This document shows, one piece after another, positions 11,380-21,846 of a stretch of 64,000 bases of DNA. The notes under the pieces are model-generated. The model ran no database searches. It saw nothing but the letters and a program-made list of their open reading frames with translations, and was not told where the DNA came from. Position numbers and translations under genes: made by a program. Numbering within the stretch: the stretch's first letter is position 1; every line of letters begins with the position of its first letter. Source of the stretch: Volutella citrinella (Eukaryota; Ascomycota; Sordariomycetes; Hypocreales; Nectriaceae); contig JAWZSP010000006.1 of assembly GCA_034401135.1 (NCBI GenBank), forward strand, positions 2,728,001 to 2,792,000, in the 5' to 3' direction.

Positions 11380-14300
11380 ATGCCTGCCCCCTCCCCTCCC
11401 CTCCCTTCCCCTACCGCGACGGCCTATGTGGCACTGGGTAAAAGAGCCCGAGACGAAGAAGAGACGCCTGTGTCGAGAAAAAGGGCGCACGGCGGTAGCT
11501 AAACTCTGGTTTCACAAGCTGTGACATGCTAAATTACAGTAGACACCGAGTTGTCGACTGGAAATGTCGACCCTTCCTTGATGCTGCCAACCCCGGCTTC
11601 CGGTAACAGGACTGGTGAGTTAACAACCATAAAACATCCAATCCATACCACGGCCAGAAACGAACAATGGTGCCACCCAATGGGAAAACAAATAATCTGA
11701 GTTCCGCCAGGGGATCGAATCGGCCACCCAGAAACACCGAGCGAGCTACGCGGATCGAGGAGAATTGATCAGCAACCAATTGGGAAGTATACCTCTGGGA
11801 GTTGCCCTGACGATGACGAAGACTGGGAAGGAGATGATGCATTTTTCCCCCTTAACTCATTGGGCAGTGCTTGCGAAGACGACGAACACCTCGACGAGGA
11901 TCACAATGAGACCAAAGAGAGCGAGGCTGAGAGGTTCGACCGGGAACTCGAAGAACTCCTCGAGTTTGACGAGTACATCTCGATAGGAGAGAACGAAGCG
12001 GTGGATGAGAATACGACCGATGAGCCGTCTACCAGTCCCCAGACCGCAGAGGAGTGGCTCGCACAGTACAATGCTAGTTACCCCGTGGCACATGACGACA
12101 CACGACTACACGCCTTCCAGCTAGGCATGTCCAGCATCATTCACAGGGTGGCTAGATGGGCAAAAATTGGCGGTGACGTTGAGAATTTGACGGCATGGTT
12201 TAAAAAGTCTGCTAATGATCGAGAGATGACTTTAGGTTTTAGGTCATTGCTTCTGCGAGTTGATCCTGACGTACTCACGAGACAGGTACTGGATCATATA
12301 CCGTTGATGGCGCAGCAAACTCTAGGGAAGCCCGGTCTTCAACCTCGGGATCTTCTCGATCTTCCCCTTGTCCCGGAGAAATTTCCCCATCGGCTAGTCT
12401 ACGAAAATGTGCCCATCAACACAACAGGAGAAGCGGGCGTATACACTGGATCGTCAATTGCCAAGCAAGGAGGTCACAACAGGATTAAGCAGCATCAACG
12501 AGACATCTGGGGGGGGAAGTCAAAAAGTCTACACCACAAATTTGCAAGACGGCCAGACACGACTTCGAATTTCCGTTTGGTTGGAACATGGACTACCCCG
12601 CACGAGACGACTAGCCAGGATCTAGAACGGTGGCTACCAGTCTTTCTCGAGGGCATGCTAATGGTATACCTCAATACATACCACCGAGGAAATCGAGGTA
12701 CGATGCCAGAAAAGCTCGGTAGTGAGTCTTCATATGAGTTGGTAGTATACCTTCGTCGTGGTTTGATGCTGCCTGACCTCTCGCAGTATTCGTTAAACCA
12801 AGCTTGGCCACTCAAGCAAGGTGTAGCAGGTGGCACGATAAAGATTCACGAGTGTGGAAACCCAGCATGCCGAAGAAAGAAGATTAAGAAAACCGAGAAA
12901 CCCGATTTTCTCTACACCACATATTTTCGTGCGACCGGAGGCGCACTACAGCCAAAGTTGTGTTCCCCCTGCTATGACTTCTGGAAGCGTAATGGTGGTA
13001 AACTGAGGACGCGACGGGGACTTCCATCAGGTTTTTTCAAGATGAAGGATGCTTACTATATTAATAGTGTATGGTTTCGACAAGGAAATACCCGGAAATG
13101 TATGAATGACGCCTGTAGCATTGATATCCCGGAAGATGCCAGCCTCTATGGCTTTGCTCGTGGCATCCGCTGCTTCAGATGTTATGCATACTGCGTCTCC
13201 GAAAAACAGGAATGGGGGCATCTGCCAGAGCATGAAACAAAACATCTTAGTCACCCTCAGGCATGCGATATTTGCAGCGATCAGACACTGGTACTCCATG
13301 AGGATGAAGGACAGCATCTTTGCATAAAATGCAATGTCCTCGAATGCTGTTACGACAAGCTAAGTTCCCCCACTAAGTCTAATGCTCCAACTATACCGGC
13401 TTGTGATAATCTAGAATGCTGCAGTCTCGATTCCTTTTTAAAGTCGACAAGCCACTATATCGAAGATACTGTAGAAAATGTCTGGAGATGTCTTCCATGT
13501 GACTACAAGTTAGTCATTCGTTCGCCCCCTGGTCCTGTTCACTTTCATAGGTATAACGAGACGAGCTGCAAAAAATGTGGGTACTTTGCAACATCCAAAG
13601 TATGGATCCCTAGAGACAACGGAGGCTACTTATGTTATAGCTGCACAAACCGACAATGTGCTGTTCCCGAATGTACTAACCGTGTCGCTGGGCCTAAGAA
13701 ATGGTACTGTGAGGAGTGCTTGTGCACTGAAGACTCAGAAACAGATGAAGAAAGTAGTGAACAGAAAGAAATAAGGAAGAAAGAAGAGGAAGAAGAGAGA
13801 AAGAGGAAAGAGAAAGGAAGAAAAAAGAAGGAGGAAGAATGGAACAGATGGATAAAAGAAAAAGAGAAGAAGGAAGAAGAAGAAAAAAAAAAGGAGGAAG
13901 AACAGAAAAGATATAATGAAGAATTGAGAAGGCGGGCAGATGAATGGAGAAGACAGGAAGAAGAGAAGAAGAAGAAGAAGGAAGAGGAAGAGTGGAAAAT
14001 GTGGGAAGAGGAAAGCGAGAAGAAGGAGGAACAAAGAAGGAGGCTGACAGAACAATGGATGAGACTGGAAGATGATAGGACAGGGCTGAAAAACTGGATG
14101 AGGCTGGAGGAAGCAAGAAAGAGGGAAGAAGCAATAAGGGCGAAAAATAACGCGGAAAAGGAGAAGATGGAGAAAAGGTGCTTTACCTGCGGAACAACAG
14201 AATGCACATCATTCATCTTCAACAACATGATAGGTAAGTATCGCTGTTATTCTTGTACTATTGACGAGGGCAGGAAGGACCTAGTGAAAATGGCTGAAGG

Positions 14301-14466
14301 GAAGAGAATGATGGAGGAAGCAGTGAGAAGGGCAGTGAAGCAGGAGGAGACGAGAAGAAAGTGCTTCAATTGTGGAGCAATGGAGTCGCCGGCCTTCGTG
14401 CCCAATGGACTGGGTCAGTATCGCTGCCTTGATTGCGTCTTGCAAAAGGCGAGGGATTCCGTGTAA
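11380..14466 (+). CDS. GIY-YIG domain protein with nine zinc modules
   Basis: Exons 11380-11494, 11540-11614 and 11711-14466 give ~981 residues; phases close. An alternative acceptor at 11701 would add three residues. Residues ~20-37 are a basic nuclear-localisation-like stretch (KRAR...RKRAHG), followed by an acidic region. Residues ~290-385 resemble a GIY-YIG nuclease: Y294, VYTG at 307-310, R321 and H325 in NRIKQH, and a candidate catalytic E377 in FLEGMLMVY. From C445 to ~970 come nine C-x2/4-C...C-x2-C modules. The last two (CFTCGTTE..CYSC, CFNCGAME..CLDC) are GATA-finger-like. Residues ~740-885 are a Glu/Lys/Arg-rich coiled coil inserted before those two modules. Codon use is AT/AG-rich, unlike the conserved genes nearby. 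Inferred role: nuclear DNA-binding nuclease-like protein, domesticated or still selfish. No specific family name is claimed. Confidence 0.72.
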
Positions 14467-15311
14467 CAGCCTGTGGCATGACCTATTGTGGCCCGACCTT
14501 GTGTGCTTGTGACCAGACCTGTGTGGCCAGATCTGAGTGACAATCATACTAACAAGCACAAGATCCGCGGCGACAAATACAACAATCAGGGGGGCGACAC
14601 CAACAACATTCACAGCGACAACAATGGCTTTGAGGGAAGGTGTCTTCGGTGGGGTTTACAATCGTGTGATGGAGCAGCCCTGGGCGGAGATTCGATACGG
14701 TGCCGAATAGAGGACGCAGCAAAACGGTAAGGTCATGTCCATGTTAAGTTTGGGTCCAAGAGAAGTGCTAACGACAGCAGTGGCCCTCGAATCAACAACA
14801 ACGGCGCTCTATGTGGGGGGATGCGGAAGCCGTTGCAACCTCTCTGCCCGAGTCACCGGAGTGTACCAATTCTCGATCGCTTCAAGGCGTGCAAAAAGCT
14901 TTGCCTTGGAGAATCTTGCACACTGGCTAATTGAATGTGGCGTGCCTGTCACTGCGGGTCGTCGATTCAAGTTTTGGGCTGGCATCAACACTGTCGTCCA
15001 TGTCCACTTTCTAGAGCGACATTAAGCACTGAGACAACTTGGATGTCGATTCACCATGCGGATGATCGGGAAGTCCAGATCCTTTCTGGCAGTCACGTCG
15101 TTCCTGCATAGCGTGGCAACCTGTTTCCTTGGCTGGCCCGTGCGATGCGGGGCTTCGTCGCGACAACGAAAATGCCCAACGCTGTCACCATCACCTCAGT
15201 CACAAGCATCACGTACCAGAACCGTCAGCGGAGCCAGGAAAGAGATATGAAGCGATCAACTTATCCGAATGGTGTTTTCTGGGCACACGGACGCACATCA
15301 ACTGATGCTCA
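14467..15311. other. Intergenic region
   Basis: Short open frames only (up to 96 codons, 14735-15025), without motifs or splice structure. Nothing else recognised. Confidence 0.35.
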
Positions 15312-15722
15312 ATGAGGAAGACCAAGAGGAAGCCAGGGGTACGCCCACGTTGTCAAGATGCTGGGGACTGGTCCCCTACAGGCCTGGTCCTATGCTTTGA
15401 TGACACCAAGCGTCTTACCAACGTACGCTCCCCATCTCCATCCTGCCCTGCCTCTCTCTCTCTCTATACTGACTATTGCATTTTAGATTCGTGGCAAGAT
15501 GCGCAAGATTAACCAGGGAGACATTCCTTCTCTCCCGAATTAACAGGGAGACATTATCCTTTTCTCCCTCCAAGACTTCTAGGATGATGAGGGCGATGTC
15601 ATCCTGAAATACACCGCCGATGAGGCTCGCACTCTCAACTCATACGGCGAGCTTCCTGAGAACGCCAAGATCAACGAGACGGAGACCTTCGGCCAAGGCG
15701 AGGATGGCGAAGCTCGTAGGCT
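15312..15722 (+). pseudogene. eIF1A pseudogene, lead copy
   Basis: This is a broken copy of translation initiation factor eIF1A, which promotes scanning and start-codon selection on the 40S subunit. Recognisable pieces in order are VVKMLGTG, then in another frame CFDDTKRLTN. A retained intron (GTACGC...TTTTAG, about 15421-15486) follows, then IRGKMRK, INQGDI, and [20 protein letters not shown] with [20 protein letters not shown]. The upstream EEDQEEA may be the residue of the linker before the OB fold. At least one frameshift before the intron and stop codons around NQGDI (LPN*, DF*DD) rule out an intact product. The intron shows it is a DNA-level duplicate, not a retrocopy. Confidence 0.85.
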
Positions 15723-16160
15723 CGAAGGTCTGGACCAACCAGGGAGACATCGGACCCCTGGGAGGGAGACATCGACTAGAGAGACATACTCTCCTCTCCG
15801 AGACTTCCAGGATGAAAAGGCCAATGTCACCCTTAAGAACACCGCCAATGAAGTTCGTACGCTCGAAGGTCTGGGTCAACCAGTAAGACATCGACCAGGG
15901 ATGCATCCCTATCACTCTCGGAGACTTCTAGGACGATAAGGGCGACACTATCCTTACTTACACTTAACATATAGCCCATACTCTCAAGTCGTACGGCAAA
16001 CTTCCCGAGATCGCGAAGATCAACGAGACCGAAACCTTCGGCCAAGGCGACGATAGTAATAAAGCTCGCACTCTCAAGTCATACGGCAGTTTCCTGAGAA
16101 CGCCAAGATTAACGAAACCGAGACATTCGGCCAAGGCGAGGACGGCGACCTCGTGCGTCG
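15723..16160 (+). pseudogene. eIF1A fragment array, central copies
   Basis: At least three further partial copies of the eIF1A C-terminal half follow head to tail. The first runs from [10 protein letters not shown] through [16 protein letters not shown]. The second starts at KVWVNQ (~15866) and reaches [20 protein letters not shown] (~16045). The third is a short one from ~16064 (ARTLKSYG, then frameshifted). Each restarts near the KVW-NQGDI or TADEARTL segment, so the repeat unit is ~120-190 bp. Stops and frameshifts are frequent. Confidence 0.75.
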
Positions 16161-16451
16161 CAATGGCATCCGAAAGTTTCTCCAGAAAGGAGCAGGCCTC
16201 CTCGCTGAATCAGAAGATGTTTGATCACTACGTTCTTGACTCTTTAGCTTTGACTGATAGATGCCAGGGATCATCCCGCCCTGCAAAAAAGAAAGAATAT
16301 GCGAAATCGAGCGAAGCTACGAAACGAAGCGGGAAGAAGGAGAAAAGGACAACAACAAACTACCAGGTGAAAAGGGTAATTTATCCTTGCCAACCATCAT
16401 ATTCTTGCATCACCAGCCGCCCTCCGATTCCTGCAAACCCTTCAACCTGAG
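16161..16451 (+). other. Spacer inside the eIF1A array
   Basis: About 290 bp between eIF1A fragments. A lysine/glutamate-rich stretch (~16270-16365) with an asparagine run could be a remnant of the basic eIF1A N-terminus, but similarity is too weak to assert. A CA/CT-rich intron-like stretch follows. Confidence 0.3.
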
Positions 16452-16541
16452 GCGTACTTTGAGTTCGGCGACGCGGACTCGGATGACGACTCTCACGACG
16501 TCGCCGGTGGCAAGAAGCAGGTCGATATTGACGACATCTAA
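16452..16541 (+). pseudogene. eIF1A C-terminal tail fragment
   Basis: One frame reads AYFEFGDADSDDDSHD then VAGGKKQVDIDDI and a stop codon (16539-16541). This is the conserved acidic eIF1A C-terminus ending in DIDDI, which contacts eIF5B. It is the only full tail in the array, so the array still contains both ends of the ancestral 3' half. Confidence 0.85.
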
Positions 16542-16559
16542 ATGTCTCCTCGCCTATCT

Positions 16560-16945
16560 ACTATGGCGAAGATGACGAGGTACTTTGAGTTCGGCGATAC
16601 ATCGCTAATAAAGGTTGCACGAAGCACCCCATGTTACGGCTTGCATGGAGAGCGACGTCTGAATTGACCCACACTCTTGAGTTATACGGCGAACTTCCCG
16701 AGAACGCGACGATCAACGAGACCTTCGGCCAAGGCGAATATGGCGAGACACTTCGAGTTCAGCAGTGATACCGCCGACCAAGCTCGTATTTTCGAGTCAT
16801 ATAGCCAACGTCCTGAGAACCCGAAGATCACGAGACCGAGACCTTCAGCCAAGGCGACGATGGCGAGGCACTTTGAGTTCGGCGATGGATACCGCCGACG
16901 AAGCTCGCACGCCTAAGTTATTCGACGAACTTCCCGGGAACGCGA
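16560..16945 (+). pseudogene. eIF1A fragment array, distal copies
   Basis: Further short copies: YFEFGD at ~16580; [20 protein letters not shown] at ~16671-16734; a copy from ~16780 (ARIFESYSQRPENPKIT, then a frameshift to the FGQGDDGE segment near 16846); and ARTPKLFDELPGNAK at ~16905-16947. They decay with distance from the lead copy. Confidence 0.7.
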
Positions 16946-18521
16946 AGAGTGTGTCCCTGCGGCTCCGTGCGTTGAACACATCTACTAGTGTTAGTAGTTA
17001 CGAGTGACCGGACCGGGCCAGAACAAGGAAAAAGCAGAAGATAGAGTGAGATGAGAAATGGAGAACTGTGTGAGGGGAAATGACAAGACAATAGAAAGAG
17101 ATGGCGAGAAAGCCGGTGGGTTGAGTTAGAGGTAAAAGAGGGGAATGGGCTAAAAAAAAAAAAAAGAAGAAGAAGAAGAAGTGGATGATGAGGAAGGGAA
17201 GACACAGGAAAGAAATTGGAAGGGAAGTCCAATGATCTGGCTAAAAGAAGAAAAAGAAGAAGAAGAAACAGGGGCGATGGTGGAAAACAACGGAAAAAGA
17301 CGATGATATGAGTAAATCAGGGACACACAAGCGACCAGGGACACACAGCAAAGGACTGGAGGCTTAAGGGTGGCGGACGATGGAGAAGCGGCGAGGAAAG
17401 GAAATGAGCCAACAACAAAACGATCAGGAAAGCGGGCACTTACGACACCACTACATCAATGCCAGTAGATGGCGACTACGAGTAGGAGACAAAGGGGGGG
17501 AACTGAACAAAATCCAGAGACGAAAGCGAAAATCAGGATGAGAACCAGCAAACAGGGGAATCGGAAGGGGAAGACATAGTGAGAGGAGACTTGATGCAAG
17601 ATGGACGCGACGCAGGAGGACATGACGCAAGACAGGGGAGATAATGGGTTCGACAGAAGAGGAGGAGTCGATAGTGAGGCGGAGGAAGTATTGCGAGATG
17701 GGAGATTCGACGTGGAGAGAACGATATGCTTTCGAGTCGCCTACGAGACTCAACGGCAACACGGCAACACGGCGACCTCACACTACAGCGACATCGCAAC
17801 TCGACAATATCGCACCTGGAACTGTACCCGAGCAGTTCCTCGCGCGCCACGCTCCAGTTCTTTGGCTGGCAACGTCGTCGCTGTACCGCTCACGAGACAA
17901 CCAGAGACTCTTGCTGGGCTACACTCGGACGATGGTCTAGGAAACGATATACGCAACATGCTCACCACTCTCGGCCTTACAAAAAAGCCCTTCAGATCGA
18001 CGGCAATCCTTCGGCATGCGAATACAGCCTACAATCCACCAAAGGCACACCTCCATGGGTGCCTTCCCCCAAAGAGGCTGCTCTTGACGAAGCACGCATG
18101 CGACCAGTCAAATAAAACCCTACCAATGGAGCATTCAGAAACCACCATTGCTCTCAGCGACACAGCTCGGAGCCCAGTCCCAAGCAACCACATATGGGAG
18201 TCGCCAACAAAAACGATTACTCAGGCTTCGCGTCACTCGACATCCGTGACACCAATTTAACAGTCTCGCTAAGCAGTAGCCGGCTTGCAACAAGCTTGCC
18301 AAAAAAAAAAAACATCATCAATCGCAACGCCATTGGCCTACTTCACTACGCCATCGACTGACATTGATGTCGCCTTTCCCGTCCCATGAAAGCGAATGCA
18401 TATCAACTATCGTTGGACCATAAAAGAATGAACTTCGCACGTCGCCCGAAGCCAGCACAGAGTACACGCCGAATTCACCCAAAACGACTATGTTGGATTG
18501 CGGTCGGCCATCATGAAGCCC
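16946..18521. other. Purine-rich intergenic region
   Basis: From ~17020 to ~17310 the plus strand is strongly A/G-rich, with AGAAGAAGAAG microsatellite tracts at ~17164-17180 and ~17244-17266. A 219-codon plus-strand frame (17601-18260) has no motif and no codon bias, so I do not call it a gene. An A12 tract lies near 18300. Confidence 0.35.
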
Positions 18522-18660
18522 GGGACCACTACTTAAGCCAGGGTCGCTTCCACATCACGTTTGGACGCTCAGAATCGTCAGAATTTGAGGTGAATATATA
18601 GCCAAACGTGATAGAAGCTGCAGTTGTTATAAATTGCATTCGCTCATCGCAAATTTGTGG
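18522..18660 (+). repeat. 140-bp dispersed repeat with hairpin, copy 1
   Basis: Matches 20677-20820 in the same orientation at roughly 80% by eye. Inside it an inverted repeat pairs GCTTCCACATCACGTTTGG (18546-18564) with CCAAACGTGATAGAAGC (18602-18618), enclosing ~37 nt, so the block can form a hairpin. It resembles a small MITE or conserved hairpin; no coding frame crosses it. Confidence 0.7.
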
Positions 18661-19353
18661 AGGATGGTTCATCTAGTCCCTCAAACAAATAGCCCACTAT
18701 TTAGCGACACATTTAATGATAACGGCTAGCTGACGGCGAACCTGACATACTATTGTAATTCATGACTCTGATACGTGTATCTGATGAGAGTGTGTGTCTT
18801 AACCATCGATGCAGCAACGGCCAGTACAATTCTACAACATGGCTTGATCTGGCGGCATTGCAGGCCATGTCCATTACGCAGCCCAGTGGTGCCTTTGTCA
18901 CAAACCAAGGCCACGCTGCAGCCAGACAACTACCAGTGATGGGCGGCGAAGAAGAAGAGAGTCCTAGGATGGCCAAAGTAGCATAAGTGCTCAAATAGGG
19001 CACAACTTCTTGGGGCCGAGCGGCACTACGGACAGAAACACATAGGGCTACATTCTTGCGGCATCATTTTCAGTGACGTTGGTCGTTGGTTGACCCAGCT
19101 TGCTATCACGAGTCGCAACTGATTGTGCTATAACGTCCGCATGTTGGACCTTGCCCTGTCGCACTGTCGGCCGTCTGCTGGGCTTCCCCAAATTCACCGT
19201 GGTGCTGTTGCCTGCTGCTCCTACCTGCGTATTGTCATTCCTGCCTGGCCTCGACAGTCCCTGGCAGCCCTTGACAGCCCTCGCCAGTTGCCAACAGTCG
19301 TTGCCAGTTTAGTCGGGGCGGCCAGAGAGGAAGGAGCCCGTCCAACGTACGGG
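18661..19353. other. Upstream region of the CCHC gene
   Basis: No gene supported. It contains the distal promoter of the zinc-knuckle gene whose TATA box is at 19354. Confidence 0.35.
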
Positions 19354-19360
19354 TATAAAA
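19354..19360 (+). promoter_or_regulatory. TATA box of the CCHC gene
   Basis: TATAAAA is followed by a ~45-nt CT-rich tract (CTCCCCTCTCCTCTTCTC), the usual start-site context of a highly expressed fungal gene. A GTAAGT donor at 19418 and a CTAAC...TTAG acceptor ending at 19899 suggest a ~482-nt intron in the 5' leader. If so, translation starts at 19900. Confidence 0.6.
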
Positions 19361-19899
19361 TGGGTTCTCACCCTCCCCTCTCCTCTTCTCTTCTTCTCTT
19401 CTCATCATCCACATTCACCGTAAGTGCAATGCTTCATTACGGGATCCATCCCATCAAGCCTTTGCCATCATCAATCATCATCCTCCCGAACCTGTTCACA
19501 TCATCATGTCTCTCACCTGCATATTGCCTTCACCCCTCTGCTTCACATTGCTGTTCTCTACTTCCTCTCGCTTGCCCATCACCTCTGCACATTCAAGTTT
19601 CTCGTATTCCAACCTCCTCACCCCTGCCATCTTCTTCCCACATTGGCTCATGCGGTTCGCCATTCCTACCCATCTTCATGCTCGTCAATCGCCGGCTCGT
19701 CCATCGCCCGGCATTGACCATCCTCCTCCCTGTGAACATCACCTCTGCACATTTTTGTCTTGCTCACCAAAGCTCGACATCCATCTCATCCAATTCCATT
19801 CAGCAGAAGTTTACGCTGCCTTTCTTTTCACCAGACCTGTCCCATTACACACATACACACTCTCACTTTACCACAGCATGATTCACTAACAGGTATTAG

Positions 19900-20411
19900 A
19901 TGCCGATTTACAATAATTGTGTCATCACCTCCCAAGAACGCCCTCGCAGAAGGGCCTGTTACCGAGTAAGTTACCCTGTCATTAGTCTACTAGCAAAATG
20001 TCCTAACAGTTTCAGTGTGGCCAGTACGGGCATTTAATTGCCCAGTGTCCCAACCGAGAGCGTGACAACCATGGCCCTGCAGTTCGAGAGCGCGACATCC
20101 ATGGCCCTGCAGACCGAGAACGCGACAACCATGGCCCTGCATATCGAGAGCGCGACAACCATGGCCCTGCAGTTCGAGAGCGCGACAATCATGGCCCTGC
20201 AGAGCGAGAGCGCGACAACCATGGTCCTGCAGATCGAGAGCACGACAACCATGGCCCTACAGATCGAGAGCGCGACCAGTTTTTGCAGCAACGAGAACAA
20301 CTTCTCCAGCGTCTCCGAGACTCAGAGCGGGCCAGAGTGGCAGCTGAGACAGCCCTGGCACAAGAGCGCACTAAACACACGTCCCATGAAGATGTCAATA
20401 TGAATGGCTAG
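19900..20411 (+). CDS. CCHC zinc-knuckle protein with decapeptide repeats
   Basis: Two coding exons (19900-19965, 20016-20411) encode 153 residues. The 50-nt intron (GTAAGT...TTTCAG) splits a retroviral-type CCHC knuckle. Exon 1 ends ERPRRRACYR and exon 2 starts CGQYGHLIAQCP, so splicing creates C-x2-C-x4-H-x4-C, the single-stranded nucleic-acid-binding form. An alternative acceptor six bases upstream would add two residues and spoil the C-x2-C spacing. Seven 10-residue repeats (consensus RERDNHGPAx) follow, then a charged helical tail (RERDQFLQQREQLLQRLRD) ending in NMNG. The same exon-intron structure survives in the relic at 7253-7720, which supports the model. Likely an RNA/ssDNA-binding protein; its origin, host gene or gag-like, is open. 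Confidence 0.75.
20055..20274 (+). repeat. 30-bp coding minisatellite
   Basis: Seven near-identical 30-bp units (CGAGAGCGCGACAACCATGG plus CCCTGCAGNN), in frame, with a partial eighth. The last two bases vary most, changing only the tenth residue (V, D, Y, E). Related units occur degenerate at ~7270-7420 and inside the tRNA-like gene at 7952-8072. Confidence 0.9.
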
Positions 20412-20676
20412 GCACAGCTGGAAGATCAATGAATTTGCTTGTTACAATGGAATCACGGGTTGGGTGGTAATCATGGCGTTACGATGAGAAACTTGCACAA
20501 ATAAATGTTTTTGGTTTTCCATTCTTTGTGCCATGTCCAAAATTTCATTCGACTCCATCCATCCAAACTTGCCATGGCAAAGCTCCTTGGTGTGTGCGAG
20601 TAAACCCTCGTTGGCTCCAGGCCAATCGAAGGCCAACTCTACCATACTACGTACAGATGAACTTCAATCCATTCAA

Positions 20677-20820
20677 GGGACCAATACATTGAGCCAGGGT
20701 CGCTTCCACATCACGGTTGGACGCTCAGCATCGTCAGGATTTCAGGGTGAATAAATACTAGTAGTCAAACGTGGTGGAAGCCGCAGTTGCCATATTGCAG
20801 TCGTTCTGGTCACAATTTGT
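20677..20820 (+). repeat. 140-bp dispersed repeat with hairpin, copy 2
   Basis: Second copy of the 18522-18660 block. The left arm GCTTCCACATCACGGTTGG pairs with CAAACGTGGTGGAAGC further on; the loop differs but both arms are kept. The two copies are direct repeats and enclose the CCHC gene. Confidence 0.7.
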
Positions 20821-21233
20821 TGTGCCCGAGGCTGGCTTGAAAATCTGGGTGCTGTTGGATGCTGCTAATGATGAGAGAATTGCTGGGCTGTTCCAACAAC
20901 TTGAACAACAAACGCAAATGCTCGATACATTTTTTATGTATGTCCACATGTCACACCAATGTCAGGGAAAATTTGGGATATCAACGTGCGAAGAAATATT
21001 TATTGTCCGTTCAATCCTCCTCGCTCTTCAATTCATTCGACTCCATCGTTGCCATGGCTCAGCGCCACCACCACAGTGCGGAATTATTAGTACACTGCGT
21101 CTCGCACAGCTCCACTTTTCTAAAAAGTTAGCCCTACTTTCCACAAACCATCTCATTTTACCGACCGAGCAAAACTCCATTCTCGACTCTCAAATCGCCT
21201 CGACATCAACACCGCCCAACCACCACAGCCAAG
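20821..21233. other. Promoter region of eL37
   Basis: About 410 bp upstream of the eL37 start. An open frame (20771-21517) crosses it and the gene, but it is a shadow frame. No TATA box recognised; the last ~60 bases are CA/CT-rich, as in ribosomal-protein leaders. Confidence 0.4.
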
Positions 21234-21846
21234 ATGAGTACGTCGCTGCGCGCAAACGCGAAATGCCTCCCGATGCCGCGCAGCTGCTAATGCGTTCCAA
21301 CAGCGAAGGGTACCTCCAGCTTCGGAAAGCGCCACAACAAGACGCACACTCTGTGCCGACGATGCGGTTAGTCCTCGTGCCCTCCCCCGGCCCCAGGTCT
21401 GTTCGAAACGCCTGCGAAGCATTGCGAAGCGAGACTCTGGGGCCATCGAATATGCGAGCGAAGGAAAATTCGACGACGACGAGAAGACTTCGATTGATGA
21501 GGGGAATGGAAGACTGACATGGGATATTCAGGTCGCCGCTCGCTTCACGTCCAGAAGCACGAGTGCTCGTCTTGCGGCTACCCTGCTGCTAAGACCCGCA
21601 AGTGTACGTTGTCATCCCACCTGCACCGGCCAGAATTCACGATTTGGTTATGCTGGCATCGGCATCCGCGAACGTCCCTTGTACTAACCACATACCACTG
21701 CAGACAACTGGTCCGAGAAGGCTAAGCGACGAAAGACTGTCGGCACCGGCCGCACCCGCTACCTCAAGGGCGTTGCCCGACGATTCAAGAACGGCTTCCA
21801 GTCCGGCACTCCCAAGGGTGCCCGTGGCGCCTCTTCCAGCGAGTAA
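21234..21846 (+). CDS. rpl37: 60S ribosomal protein eL37
   Basis: Four exons (21234-21237, 21304-21366, 21532-21603, 21704-21846) encode 93 residues, the family length. The first coding exon is only ATGA; spliced, it gives [20 protein letters not shown]. The zinc ribbon is formed by CRRCG across the second intron and [13 protein letters not shown] after it. The basic tail ([31 protein letters not shown]) is typical. It binds 5.8S/28S rRNA near the exit tunnel of the large subunit. Codon use is strongly biased, as expected for a highly expressed gene. Intron lengths are 66, 165 and 100 nt, which may serve coordinated expression of ribosomal proteins. Confidence 0.96.

Noticed and set aside
13635..14228. 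197-codon minus-strand ORF rich in Ser/Phe
   Set aside because: Antisense of the GAA/AAG-rich coiled-coil region of the GIY-YIG gene.
17601..18260. 219-codon plus-strand ORF
   Set aside because: Composition drifts along its length and no motif or homologous-looking segment is present.
19123..19881. 252-codon Ser/Pro/His-rich plus-strand ORF
   Set aside because: Low-complexity CT-rich DNA spanning the TATA box and the probable leader intron of the CCHC gene; no motif.
20055..20274. Possible CRISPR-like array of 30-bp repeats
   Set aside because: Units are contiguous with no spacers and are in frame inside a gene; this is a coding minisatellite in a eukaryote.
20771..21517. 248-codon plus-strand ORF over the eL37 gene
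   Set aside because: It reads through eL37 introns and exons in the wrong frame; the spliced eL37 model explains the region fully.
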